Below are positions 28,249-36,791 of a stretch of 40,803 nt of DNA, in pieces. Positions within the stretch are counted from its first letter, which is position 1; the number at the start of each line of letters is the position of its first letter. The position numbers and the translations under genes are program-made. The stretch spans positions 1 through 40,803 of the forward strand of contig CAMBFS010000009.1 of NCBI GenBank assembly GCA_945865755.1, in the 5' to 3' direction. Origin of the DNA: Klebsiella pneumoniae. Its GTDB lineage: Bacteria; Desulfobacterota; Binatia; Bin18. Under the pieces are notes generated by a model. It ran no database searches. It saw only the letters and a list, made by a program, of their open reading frames with translations, and was not told the origin of the DNA.

Positions 28249-29301
28249 TTACTCCCATCGCAATAGCACCGTTTCCGCGCTGAACCCTGGGCCAAACGCC
28301 AGTAACAGTCCGAGGTCTTCCGATCGTGGCTGTTGCGTCTTGAGAAAGCGGTCGAGAATGCACAGCACCGCCGCGGACGACAAATTGCCATAGTCACGCA
28401 AGATCGTCCGGCTGATGTCGGCATGGGCCGTGGTGATGTCCAACGCCTCGACTAACCCTTCCAATACGCGCCGCCCACCAGGATGCAACAAGAAGTGAGT
28501 CATATCCTTGACTGTATAACCATGCTGGTCCAGGAAGCGGGTCACCAAGCCCGGCACTTCCGAGCGTACCAGATCAGGAATCTCCGTGGATAACACAATG
28601 TGAAACCCGGAATCCTTGAGATCAAATCCCATCACCGCTGTCGTGTGCGGGAACAACGTACTCTCGGTGGCCATGATCCGCGGCTTGCCTTTGTGGGGTT
28701 CGCCCTTGAGCAACACCGCCACCGCTCCATCGCCAAAGAGGGCACTGGAAACGACATTCGCGGCCGAAAGGTCCTGGAGCTGGAAGGTGAGTGAGGGCAA
28801 TTCAACCGCGACGACGAGCACGGTGTGATGTGGAAACGCGAGGAGATAATCATGCGCACGCGCGAGTGCCATCGCGCCCGCCGCGCAGCCGAGTTCCGTG
28901 ACCGGCAACCGCTTCACATGTGGGGAAAAGCCGAAGTGATTGGCCAGATAGGCGTCCAGCGATGGGATCATGAATCCCGTACACGAAGTTGTGATGATGA
29001 GATCGACGGCCTGGGGGCTCACGTCCGCTTGCGTCAAACAGTCGCCCACCACCTGTTCTCCCAAGGCGCGAGCCGAGCGTTGATAGAGCTGACTCGTCTC
29101 GGTGAGGGGGAGCGGGCGCGCGAGGTCAAAGAGTGGACGGCAGCCGTAGCGAGTCTGGACCGCAGCATTCTCAAACACACGACGCGCGAGGGAGAATAAC
29201 CGCTGGTCACCTGCTAACCATAACGGCAAGGACCGAATCACTTCGTCTTGGTCGTAGCGATGCGGTGGGTAAGCGGTGGCGGTCGCGTAGAGGGTTGCCA
29301 T
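28249..29301 (-). CDS. Type III polyketide synthase (chalcone/stilbene synthase family)
   Basis: The 350-aa homodimeric synthase condenses a starter acyl-CoA with malonyl-CoA. The catalytic triad is complete: Cys139 in VTELGCAAGAMAL, His273 in FLLHPGGRRVLEG and Asn306 in RDYGNLSSA. The C-terminal LLLAFGPGFSAETVLLRW is the conserved GFGPG-type loop. The Cys environment and the neighbouring ICMT-type methyltransferase resemble bacterial alkylpyrone/alkylresorcinol synthases such as BpsA and ArsB/C, so the product is likely a long-chain pyrone or resorcinol. The start is taken as ATG 29301. It heads a three-gene unit with the methyltransferase and ABC permease. The product is inferred, not shown. 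Confidence 0.95.
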   Translation of the reverse strand: MATLYATATAYPPHRYDQDEVIRSLPLWLAGDQRLFSLARRVFENAAVQTRYGCRPLFDLARPLPLTETSQLYQRSARALGEQVVGDCLTQADVSPQAVDLIITTSCTGFMIPSLDAYLANHFGFSPHVKRLPVTELGCAAGAMALARAHDYLLAFPHHTVLVVAVELPSLTFQLQDLSAANVVSSALFGDGAVAVLLKGEPHKGKPRIMATESTLFPHTTAVMGFDLKDSGFHIVLSTEIPDLVRSEVPGLVTRFLDQHGYTVKDMTHFLLHPGGRRVLEGLVEALDITTAHADISRTILRDYGNLSSAAVLCILDRFLKTQQPRSEDLGLLLAFGPGFSAETVLLRWE

Positions 29302-29333
29302 ACGGTTGTTATACGGGAGAAATCCGCCTCGTG

Positions 29334-29584
29334 TTACGCGAATTTCAATTCGGCGCCCACCGTATCATTGTGATCGTGAACAACGATATAGCCACCGGCG
29401 GCAAACGACCCCGCGTTGAGAATTTTCGTGCGCCCGATGAAATCGACGCCAGGAGATTCGTGAATGTGACCGGTGATGCACAGGTGTGGTTGATGAGCTT
29501 CGATGAAGCGGTGGCTAATTCCAGCGCGATTTTGTTCATCTGGCCAATCGCCTTATGGACATCGCCGAAGGATACGATTTTCAT
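29334..29584 (-). pseudogene. Metallophosphoesterase with internal deletion
   Basis: Two frames together carry the two ends of one calcineurin-like phosphoesterase. From ATG 29584, MKIVSFGDVHKAIGQMNKIA is the N-terminus with the D-x-H metal motif. After about 24 codons (near 29512) the frame shifts by one. SHRFIEAHQPHLCITGHIHE, then GVDFIGRTKILNAGSFAAGG and the end GAELKFA are the C-terminal part with the GHIHE metal motif, stopping at TAA 29336-29334. Intact relatives have about 200-270 residues, so the middle, including the GNxD and HG motifs, has been lost. The gene must be inactive. It is upstream of the polyketide synthase on the same strand. Confidence 0.85.
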
Positions 29585-29728
29585 GCGTCCTCGATTCGGA
29601 TGACTGGGGTTGTTTGTAGTGGATGCGGTCAGAAGGGTCAACGCGACGTGCAATGCTCCGTCCCCTGGCCTTGCAAAGCTCCACGAATAAGGAAATACTG
29701 CGTCCGCTCACGCACCCTTGAGGAGAGC

Positions 29729-30022
29729 ATGGAGAAACACATACGCTCAAAAGTCATCGCCATCGGACGGCCCCTACGGGTCGAGTTACAACTCGACGGC
29801 GAATGGCTTGATCGCTTGCGCACCCTCCTGCAAGAAATGGGAGGAGGCGACGGGACAACGTACCCTCTCCATCGCTACCTTGAAGAATTACTCGAAGCCG
29901 ACATTGTCTATCGAGAGAGCCACCATACCCGTCGCCGTGGGCCGTTCGTGCAACGAGAAGCGATTATTCGCTGGCTACGGGAACAACGCACTGCTCCCAG
30001 GACAGCCGCGAGCAAACGATAA
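29729..30022 (+). CDS. Hypothetical protein, 97 aa
   Basis: The protein begins MEKHIRSKVIAIGRPLRVEL and includes LQLDGEWLDRLRTLLQEMGG and LHRYLEELLEADIVYRESHH. It is charged and mostly helical, with a basic C-terminus (REQRTAPRTAASKR), no signal peptide and no membrane segment. AGGAG lies close before the ATG. I do not recognise a family. It is the first plus-strand gene after the phosphoesterase remnant and is followed by trmJ after about 110 bp. The 126 bp before it show nothing notable. Confidence 0.6.
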   Translation: MEKHIRSKVIAIGRPLRVELQLDGEWLDRLRTLLQEMGGGDGTTYPLHRYLEELLEADIVYRESHHTRRRGPFVQREAIIRWLREQRTAPRTAASKR

Positions 30023-30131
30023 GACGTGGTGACGATCTCGCTGGAGACCGAGACCCTCTCCGCGAAGCACTTCACGACAGCAGCAGAGGGCATGACCCTC
30101 GCTCTTGCAGGACTCCCTTTCGAGCAGACTC

Positions 30132-30932
30132 ATGAGTGTCGCAAATCTGCGGATCGTGTTAGTTCGACCGCAATACTCAGGGAATATCGGGGCCACGGCC
30201 CGCGCGATGGACAATTTCGGCATGCAAAGCCTCGCGCTCGTCAATCCAGCACCCGTGCATCGCCAGCAGGCGGAAACGATGGCGGTCCATGCCCGCGCGA
30301 TTCTTGACACGATGCAAATCTATCCTTCTTTACGCGCGGCGGTCGCCGACTGTGGCCTCGTGGTCGGAACCACCTGTCGCCCAGGATTATATCGCGAACA
30401 TGCCGTCCCCCTACGGACACTGGCGCCAACACTCGTTGCCGCCGCGATAACGAATCGTGTGGCCCTGGTCTTCGGCCCGGAAGATAGCGGCCTCTCCAAT
30501 GAGGACTTGCGTTGTTGCCATCAACTGCTCACGATTCCCACCAGCGCGACCTACACTTCGCTGAATCTCGCGCAAGCCGTTGTGCTGTGTTGTTCCGAAA
30601 TTTTCCTGGCCGCTCAGAACGTGGAGGAGACCATCCCCCCGGCTCTTGCCGTCGCCGACCGGCAAGAGGTGATGTACGAGAAACTGAAACACGCGCTCTT
30701 GCGCGTCGGGTTCCTCCACCAGGATAACCCGGACCATATCATGCTCGCGCTCCGCCGCCTCTTTGGACGCGCGGGACTCGAAGAGCGCGATGTGCGGATC
30801 CTCCTCGGCTTGGCGCGGCAAATCGACTGGTATGCCGGTGGTGGCTGGCGCGCGCCAGAGGTGACCACGGCCTCACAAGCTGTCGGACACGTGCAAGAAC
30901 CCCCTCCTCCCTCTTCCCCATATCATGGCTGA
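30132..30932 (+). CDS. trmJ: tRNA/rRNA methyltransferase of the TrmJ type (SPOUT/TrmH)
   Basis: The 266-aa SPOUT methyltransferase probably makes 2'-O-methyl groups at tRNA position 32. The N-terminus LRIVLVRPQYSGNIGATARA is motif 1 with the N-x-G-x2-AR signature. VALVFGPEDSGLSNEDL is motif 2 and IPTSATYTSLNLAQAVVLCC is motif 3 forming the knot. A C-terminal helical extension (about 165-245, LRRLFGRAGLEERDVRILLG) is typical of TrmJ rather than TrmL. ATG 30132 fits the family; a TTG upstream would add nine residues. The stop overlaps the next small gene by 8 bp. Confidence 0.92.
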   Translation: MSVANLRIVLVRPQYSGNIGATARAMDNFGMQSLALVNPAPVHRQQAETMAVHARAILDTMQIYPSLRAAVADCGLVVGTTCRPGLYREHAVPLRTLAPTLVAAAITNRVALVFGPEDSGLSNEDLRCCHQLLTIPTSATYTSLNLAQAVVLCCSEIFLAAQNVEETIPPALAVADRQEVMYEKLKHALLRVGFLHQDNPDHIMLALRRLFGRAGLEERDVRILLGLARQIDWYAGGGWRAPEVTTASQAVGHVQEPPPPSSPYHG

Positions 30933-31137
30933 AATTATTCGCTTTGATGACATTATTCAGAGCCGGCGCCGCCAACGCGAGCACGCGCATCTCCACGCGT
31001 GCATGACGGCTATTGAACAGAGTCTCCAACTGCAACTCGAAGACTTCGCCCGGGCTCCCACGGAAGAATTGGCGGTGCGGGCTGGGAAGATTCGCAAACT
31101 CGGCGAGCTGCTCGAATATGCGACCAGCTTGTTGTAA
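30925..31137 (+). CDS. Small helical protein of unknown function
   Basis: The 70-aa protein begins MAEIIRFDDIIQSRRRQREH, continues with HLHACMTAIEQSLQLQLEDF, and ends in KLGELLEYATSLL; it is probably all-helical. The start lies within the end of trmJ (8-bp overlap), so it is co-translated with it. No family is recognised. Confidence 0.65.
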   Translation: MAEIIRFDDIIQSRRRQREHAHLHACMTAIEQSLQLQLEDFARAPTEELAVRAGKIRKLGELLEYATSLL

Positions 31138-31216
31138 CGGAGCGGCTGGCGTTGTTGGTGACGTCATGCGGCTTCTCAAGGAATAGCGCAAGGAATTTCC
31201 AGGAAGAAAGGACATT

Positions 31217-31876
31217 ATGACAAAAACGAGCACGGCGACATCGCCGACCGCGTCGAAACGAGCCGCCGCCAAAAGCACGGCTTCCAGCCCAAAGACCCGT
31301 GTCCGGGTAGCAAAAGAACCCCCTCTGCCCGCCCCAGTCTCACCACCAGCCCTTAACCTCATGGCGGTCGTCACCGAACGGCTCACGGCCTTGGAGGAGA
31401 AAATCGTGAGCGGACTCTCGTCCTTGACGGAGGAACTCCGCGCCCTTAAGACCGCCACCCCCGGGGAACCGCCCGCGCCTGAGAGCATCGCGACACCTGA
31501 TACCCTCTTACCGTTGATCGCCGACCTCATCCGCCGCAATTTGATGGAACAGATGAATCCGGTGATTGCCTCCCTCAAGCGCCTGGAAGAGCGCGTGGGG
31601 TTTATGAGCAACCGCCTCAAACAACCCCCTCCTCCAGGGCCAGATCAAAACAGGCAAAAGCCCCCCTGGCGGCACGATCAGCAACAGCGTCACAACCGCC
31701 CTCGCGGTCCGCGACCTGGAGGTGGTGGCGGCGGTGGCGCTGGCAGTGGCAGTGGCGGACCGCCGCCGCAGGGACAATCGTGGACTCCGCCTTCCGCTGC
31801 TTCCGTGCAGGGGCACTTTGCTCCGCGTCCTTTACGTGGCGGGGAAATTGGCATTCCGAGAGATGACGACGAATGA
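31217..31876 (+). CDS. Low-complexity protein with coiled-coil centre
   Basis: The 219-aa protein has three parts: an Ala/Thr/Lys/Pro-rich basic N-terminus (1-48), a helical, probably coiled-coil centre (about 50-135: VVTERLTALEEKIVSGLSSL, LIRRNLMEQMNPVIASLKRL, EERVGFMSNRL), and a Pro/Gln/Arg/Gly-rich C-terminus with an uninterrupted run of glycines around residue 170. It ends GEIGIPRDDDE. The basic RPRGPRPGGG stretch may bind RNA. AGGAAGAAAGG lies upstream of ATG. No family is recognised. It sits between trmJ-orf70 and rpoZ. Confidence 0.7.
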   Translation: MTKTSTATSPTASKRAAAKSTASSPKTRVRVAKEPPLPAPVSPPALNLMAVVTERLTALEEKIVSGLSSLTEELRALKTATPGEPPAPESIATPDTLLPLIADLIRRNLMEQMNPVIASLKRLEERVGFMSNRLKQPPPPGPDQNRQKPPWRHDQQQRHNRPRGPRPGGGGGGGAGSGSGGPPPQGQSWTPPSAASVQGHFAPRPLRGGEIGIPRDDDE

Positions 31877-31981
31877 CCCTTCTCGTCGCCGTGGGCATTG
31901 CTTGTTTCTTTACTTTCCGCTTTGCGGTATGACTGACCAAGCGCCCACCGCCTTCACGACCGAAGGCAAAGGAGACAGGAC

Positions 31982-32185
31982 GTGGCACGTATTACTATTG
32001 AAGATTGTTTACAAAGGATCCCTAATCGCTTCGAATTGATTGTCGTCGCCGCGCGACGCGCGAAAGATTTGCTCAAAGGAGCACCTCCGATGGTCAGTTC
32101 CGAGAATAAGGAAGCAGTGACCGCCCTGCGTGAGATCGCCGCGGGGAAAGTCTGGCCTATTCATCCCGTCGAAGAGATCAAATAG
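31982..32185 (+). CDS. rpoZ: RNA polymerase omega subunit
   Basis: The 67-aa subunit helps assemble beta-prime. It begins (GTG start) with [20 protein letters not shown] and continues [13 protein letters not shown], the conserved omega core; [17 protein letters not shown] follows. It is short but within the range of omega proteins. The stop codon directly touches the GTG start of dnaJ with no spacer, so dnaJ translation should depend on termination at rpoZ. Confidence 0.95.
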   Translation: MARITIEDCLQRIPNRFELIVVAARRAKDLLKGAPPMVSSENKEAVTALREIAAGKVWPIHPVEEIK

Positions 32186-33331
32186 GTGGCACGCAAGGAT
32201 TTCTATACGGTGCTGGGCGTCAGCCGCACCGCCTCGCCTGAAGAGATCAAGAAAGCGTATCGCCAACTCGCCCGCAAATACCACCCCGACGTCAACCCCG
32301 GCAAGAAAGACGCCGAGGAACGCTTCAAGGAAATCTCTCAGGCCCACGACACCATAGCCGACGAACGCAAACGCAAGCTCTACGATGAGTTCGGTGAAGA
32401 AGGACTGCAAGCGGGCTTCGACGCCGAAAAGATGCGGACCTACAAACAGTGGAGCGGTGGCGGTGGCGCTCCTTCTGGTCGGAGTAGTGGACGGCGGACG
32501 TCCTCTGACGCGGGCTTCAACTTTGAGGATTTGATGGGGGACTTATTTCGCGGCGGTGGCGGCGGCAGACGCACCGCACCGGTCGAGGAACCGGGCGAAG
32601 ACCTTGAGTACGGTCTAGACCTGAATCTCCTCGAATCCATTCGTGGCGCGGAAAAAACCGTCTCCGTGCAACGGCCCACTCCCTGTCCCACGTGTCACGG
32701 GTCTGGGGGACGTGGGGGCCGACGTGCGATCACGTGCCCAGAATGTCAGGGACATGGGCGGGTGAAGGCGGAGCCCAAGACCGCTTCTTTCGCGCGGACT
32801 TGTGCTCGCTGTGGTGGAGAAGGTCATCTGAGGGTAGGGAATTGCTCTCCGTGTGGTGGGAGTGGTCGCACCACCACCCCGGAGCGACTCACCGTCAAGA
32901 TTCCGGCTGGTGTTGATGACGGCTCGCGGATTCGTCTCGCTGGCAAAGGGGCCGCGCTTGCTCCCCACGGACCGACCGGAGACCTCTATCTGGTGATTCG
33001 AGTGCAACCGCATCCGGTCCTCAGTCGCAACGGGCTTGATCTTTCCCTTGACGTTCCTGTCACCGTTGGTGAAGCGATCAATGGCGCCACCATCACCGTT
33101 CCCACTCCCGGAGGAGACGTCAAGGTCAAGATTCCGCCAAGCAGTCAAAGTGGCCAGACCCTGCGTCTCAAGGGCAAAGGCGTCGCCGATGCCAAAGCGC
33201 ATACGACCGGAGACCTGTACTTAAAACTGATGATCCAGGTCCCAAAAGATGGTGGCGACCGTGCCCGGCAAGCGGCCGAGCTGTTGGATCATTACTACAG
33301 CGAAAATCCTCGCCAACATCTGCGGCTCTAA
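32186..33331 (+). CDS. dnaJ: Molecular chaperone DnaJ
   Basis: The 381-aa co-chaperone stimulates DnaK ATPase and presents unfolded substrates. The J domain spans residues 1-70 with HPD at 33-35. A Gly/Phe-type linker (about 75-140) is here Gly/Arg/Ser-rich (WSGGGGAPSGR, FRGGGGGRRT). Four CxxCxGxG zinc motifs occur at Cys167/170, 184/187, 206/209 and 220/223, and the C-terminal substrate domains run from 230 to 365 (IPAGVDDGSRIRLAGKG, VKIPPSSQSGQTLRLKGKG). The start is GTG, immediately after the rpoZ stop. No dnaK or grpE is nearby, so this may be a second DnaJ copy with a specialised role. Confidence 0.96.
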   Translation: MARKDFYTVLGVSRTASPEEIKKAYRQLARKYHPDVNPGKKDAEERFKEISQAHDTIADERKRKLYDEFGEEGLQAGFDAEKMRTYKQWSGGGGAPSGRSSGRRTSSDAGFNFEDLMGDLFRGGGGGRRTAPVEEPGEDLEYGLDLNLLESIRGAEKTVSVQRPTPCPTCHGSGGRGGRRAITCPECQGHGRVKAEPKTASFARTCARCGGEGHLRVGNCSPCGGSGRTTTPERLTVKIPAGVDDGSRIRLAGKGAALAPHGPTGDLYLVIRVQPHPVLSRNGLDLSLDVPVTVGEAINGATITVPTPGGDVKVKIPPSSQSGQTLRLKGKGVADAKAHTTGDLYLKLMIQVPKDGGDRARQAAELLDHYYSENPRQHLRL

Positions 33332-33437
33332 GCGTCCGGTCACGCAGTTCTTGACGCACAACAGCCTTTGCTGTGTTCCCCCAACGCTCAGCCACGGTCC
33401 GCTGGCGGAGGCAATGATCTTGATACGAGGGAGAGGC

Positions 33438-33857
33438 ATGGAGAGTTCCACCTGGTGCTACCTTGCGCGGGAGAGTGAGTTTCCCACTGTCGGCGACTTT
33501 AAGCTGCTCCGGTTGGCGAAACGGTCCGTCCTTGTCGTGCGCGGGGAAGATAATCAGCTCCGCGTGCTGCTCAATGTCTGTCGTCATCGGAGTGTCCCCG
33601 TCTGCCGCCGCGCGCACGGCAATGCCCGCACCTTCACCTGTCCTTTTCATGGGTGGGTCTACAACACCAAAGGAGCCCTGATCGGCGTCCAAGGTTCTGG
33701 TCGCACTGTGCGTGAATTCTCGGAACGCGAGGGGCTCCGACCCGTGCCTCGCATGGAAACCTCTGGTGGGCGACTGTACGCGAGTCTGGACTCTGATGGC
33801 GAAAGTCTGGAGACGTATCTCGGCAAGGAACAAGGAAACGCCAGGACTGAGGACTGA
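33438..33857 (+). pseudogene. Rieske domain fragment of a ring-hydroxylating oxygenase
   Basis: The 139-aa frame (MESSTWCYLARESEFPTVGD onwards) contains a Rieske [2Fe-2S] domain: Cys48-x-His50 (NVCRHRS) and Cys68-x2-His71 (FTCPFHGWVYNTKG). This is the N-terminus of the oxygenase alpha subunits, which normally continue for another 250-300 residues with the mononuclear iron domain. Here the sequence leaves the family after about LYASLDSDGESLETYL and ends in GKEQGNARTED, where the 7-bp repeat GGACTGA begins. It looks truncated by a deletion reaching into repeat sequence. A stand-alone Rieske ferredoxin is a weaker alternative. GAGAGG precedes the ATG. Confidence 0.72.
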
Positions 33858-33950
33858 GGCCGCGGATCCCATTTTGGAGTGGTTCCTCACAGAACCGTTC
33901 TTGGGTGCTGACGTGGGCACAACGCAACGTGCCACCGGTGTTCTTCTTTC

Positions 33951-36050
33951 ATGACACTGCACCTCCAACCACGGCGGCTTTTGGCGGGAACGGTCTTTTG
34001 GGCGCTCTGTGGCGCGGCCCCTTTTTTACAGGCGACTCCGCTCGCGCTTCATCTCCATTTCACCAACATCACGTATGGTGCCTGGATCATCCCCGATCTG
34101 CACCTCGACGTTGAATATCACACGGCCGAGGCTATCGACGTGCGGCTGTCAGCGAAACGCCTCACTCTCCCCGCTCCGCTTCAGCATCTCACCGACCTCA
34201 CCATTGTCTGTTCACGAGCAACGATCTCCGCCGAAACCGTCTTCTGTCCATCCGGTCAGCTTGAGCTTCACACCCCGCTCCTTGCCAGTACGCCGGTGAA
34301 GATCGCGTTTCAGTATCAAGTCAAAACTCAAGAGGCCCAGTTCGTACTGACGGATATCGCGGTTGCTGGTGGGACCGTGTCCCTTGACGGGCACTTCACT
34401 CCGTCCAACTGGCAGGTAACTTTTCGTGCCGCCGCTCTCGATCTCACGCAGTTTCCAGGTCGGTGGGGTGAGGTTCTTCCCTGGTTCCCGCAGCCCCCGC
34501 CAGACTTCAAATATGCCGGGCTCTTGCACGCGAGCGGACATCTCACCGGGCGTGCGCGACAGGTACTGGAAGCAACGGTCGAAGGGCACGTGGCGGAGTT
34601 CAGTTTCTCCGATGCCCAATCGCGACGAGTGGGAGAACATATTACCGCTCCCTTCACGCTGCATGCGACACACCGGCACCCGCACTGGCAAATGCGGAGC
34701 GAACTCCAACTCACCCGTGGACAACTGTATATCGAGCCCGTCTTTCTCGAACCATCGTCCGCTCCGATCACACTTGTTGTGAACGCCCAATGGTTTCCCG
34801 CCACCTCTCAGGTGTCGCTGTCCTCGCTTGTGTTCGACCATCCAGGCATCGTGACCGCGCGCGGCCAGGCGTCCTTCGCGCTCGCCGAGGGGCTTCAAGT
34901 CACCGCGGCGCGAATTGATGTCCCGCCGACGCTGGTCAGTGAACTATATCGTGTGTATGTCCAGCCTTTTTTGATTGGCACCGCCCTTGATGCCATTGAG
35001 AGTACCGGCACCATTGGTCTTACCATCGCGCATGCCGGGCCAGGCGCGACGACGCTTCAGACCACGCTCGCGGATATATCCTTGCATGATCGGCACGAGC
35101 GGTATCACTTTGATGGGCTCACGGGCAGCCTGACGTGGACTGGGGAGACGACCGACCCGCACCCGTCATCGCTCCAATGGCGTGGAGGGGAGCTGTATGC
35201 CATCACCCTTGGCGCGGGCCAGGTGGCATTGCAAACCCAGGGCGCGGCGCTCCGTTTGCTGGAACCGGCGACGATTCCCGTTCTCGATGGCACCCTGCGG
35301 ATTGACGAGTTCGCCATGCAAGACATCGGCACGCCGCAACGCGCCTGGCTCTTTCGTGGAGAGGTGACGCCCATCTCCATGGAGGCGTTTAGCAAAGCCA
35401 TGGGGTGGCCCCTGCTCGCGGGAAAATTGGCTGGTCGGATTCCTCAGGTCACATACAAGGACGGCGCGGTCACTATGGATGGGACCCTGCAAGTGGAGGT
35501 CTTCAACGGGACGGTGACGGTTGGGAAGTTGCGCTTGGATCAACCGATGACGTTGGTGCCACAACTGACGGCGGATATTGATATCGATCACATCGATATG
35601 GAAGCCCTCACCGGCGCGTTTTCGTTCGGGACGATTAAGGGCCGGCTGAGCGGCGGCATTCACGACTTGCTGCTCCAAGACTGGCAGCCGGTCTCCTTCG
35701 TCGCGCGGTTCGCGACCCCGTCGGATGACGACTCCTCCCACCGCATCAGCCAGAAAGCCATCGACAACTTGTCGAGTCTCGGCGGCATGAGTGGCGCGTT
35801 ATCACGCAGCTTCATGCGGGTGTTTGACGAGTTCACCTATGAGCGGCTGGGCATTACCTGTCGTCTCCAACACAACGTGTGTCTGATGGACGGGGTGGAG
35901 CCGGCCGAGGAGGGAGGGTACTATATCGTGAAAGGTGGATGGGGGGTTCCGCGCATCAACATTATTGGCCATAGTCGCCGAGTTCATTGGTCCGAACTGC
36001 TCGAACGGCTCAAGAACGCGACCCGCGGTGAAGGTCCCGTGGTTCAGTAA
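33951..36050 (+). CDS. ydbH: YdbH-family AsmA-like envelope protein
   Basis: The 699-aa protein has an N-terminal signal or anchor (LLAGTVFWALCGAAPFLQAT) and then a long beta-strand-rich region of alternating hydrophobic residues. YdbH-type features lie in the last third: LRIDEFAMQDIGTPQRAW, GKLAGRIPQVTYKDGAVTMD, VEVFNGTVTVGKLRLDQPMT and ADIDIDHIDMEALTGAFSFG. YdbH belongs to the AsmA-like bridges that carry phospholipid between the membranes and acts in E. coli with the lipoprotein YnbE and the periplasmic YdbL. The gene after it encodes a YdbL-domain lipoprotein, which supports the call. It is shorter than E. coli YdbH (about 880 aa). Confidence 0.85.
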   Translation: MTLHLQPRRLLAGTVFWALCGAAPFLQATPLALHLHFTNITYGAWIIPDLHLDVEYHTAEAIDVRLSAKRLTLPAPLQHLTDLTIVCSRATISAETVFCPSGQLELHTPLLASTPVKIAFQYQVKTQEAQFVLTDIAVAGGTVSLDGHFTPSNWQVTFRAAALDLTQFPGRWGEVLPWFPQPPPDFKYAGLLHASGHLTGRARQVLEATVEGHVAEFSFSDAQSRRVGEHITAPFTLHATHRHPHWQMRSELQLTRGQLYIEPVFLEPSSAPITLVVNAQWFPATSQVSLSSLVFDHPGIVTARGQASFALAEGLQVTAARIDVPPTLVSELYRVYVQPFLIGTALDAIESTGTIGLTIAHAGPGATTLQTTLADISLHDRHERYHFDGLTGSLTWTGETTDPHPSSLQWRGGELYAITLGAGQVALQTQGAALRLLEPATIPVLDGTLRIDEFAMQDIGTPQRAWLFRGEVTPISMEAFSKAMGWPLLAGKLAGRIPQVTYKDGAVTMDGTLQVEVFNGTVTVGKLRLDQPMTLVPQLTADIDIDHIDMEALTGAFSFGTIKGRLSGGIHDLLLQDWQPVSFVARFATPSDDDSSHRISQKAIDNLSSLGGMSGALSRSFMRVFDEFTYERLGITCRLQHNVCLMDGVEPAEEGGYYIVKGGWGVPRINIIGHSRRVHWSELLERLKNATRGEGPVVQ

Positions 36051-36074
36051 CGAATCAAGCAAGAGAATGGAGGC

Positions 36075-36701
36075 ATGATGCAACAGATTACACGGATAGG
36101 AGTGCTCCTCGCCACGCTCGGTGTTGGCGCGTGCGTCACGATCAACATCTATTTTCCCGCCGCCGCCGCCGAGAAGGTCGCCGACCGGATTATTCAAGAT
36201 GTGTGGGGTGACCAACCTAGCCCTGGGACCGCGACCCCACCAACCCCAGCACCTGACCGGGGTTCGTTTTTCCTCGACACGACACACGCCGTTCGAGTCA
36301 CCACGGCGCATCTCCTTGCGACGCTGGTGCCGACCGCCGAGGCGGCGGAACCAGACCTCACGGTGTCCACTCCCGCGATTATGAAACTGACCGCGGCAAT
36401 GAAAGCGCGGCACGCGAAGTTGGAGCCGTTCTACAAGAGCGGCGCGGTGGGGGTGACGAGTAGCGCGCTCGTCGCCGTCCGTGACGCGCAGGGAATCCCA
36501 TTGAACCAACGCAACACGGTCACGCAGCTCGTGACGGAAGAGAATAACGACCGGGCCGCGCTCTACCGTGAAATCGCCAAGGCGAACGAGCATCCAGAAT
36601 GGGAGACGAATATCCGCGACACTTTTGGTCGGCGCTGGATCGCCAACGCGACCACCGGCTGGTGGTATCAAGACAGTAGCGGCGCGTGGAAGCAGAAATA
36701 A
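36075..36701 (+). CDS. ydbL: YdbL-like (DUF1318) lipoprotein, possible YnbE-YdbL combination
   Basis: The 208-aa lipoprotein starts MMQQITRIGVLLATLGVGAC, with lipobox GVGAC. Directly after the cysteine comes VTINIYFPAAAAEKVADRII, similar in character to the ITIN segment of the lipoprotein YnbE. A Pro/Thr-rich linker follows (about 55-95). The C-terminal DUF1318 domain (about 110-208) has KLEPFYKSGAVGVTSSALVA, QLVTEENNDRAALYREIAKA and WWYQDSSGAWKQK. In E. coli YnbE and YdbL are separate; here one protein has both a lipid-anchored YnbE-like start and a YdbL domain. It begins 25 bp after ydbH with GGAGG-like bases before the ATG. Confidence 0.85.
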   Translation: MMQQITRIGVLLATLGVGACVTINIYFPAAAAEKVADRIIQDVWGDQPSPGTATPPTPAPDRGSFFLDTTHAVRVTTAHLLATLVPTAEAAEPDLTVSTPAIMKLTAAMKARHAKLEPFYKSGAVGVTSSALVAVRDAQGIPLNQRNTVTQLVTEENNDRAALYREIAKANEHPEWETNIRDTFGRRWIANATTGWWYQDSSGAWKQK

Positions 36702-36791
36702 CCGCGCCGTGGACTGAGGAAAATGACGGGTCGCGAGCAGTGAGCAACGAGTGAAAAATGAAGACCAAGGGGTGAGGTTTTAGACGCACAG

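Noticed and set aside
29133..29603. Plus-strand frame of 156 codons
   Set aside because: It is antisense to both the polyketide synthase start and the metallophosphoesterase remnant, whose motifs are clear on the minus strand.
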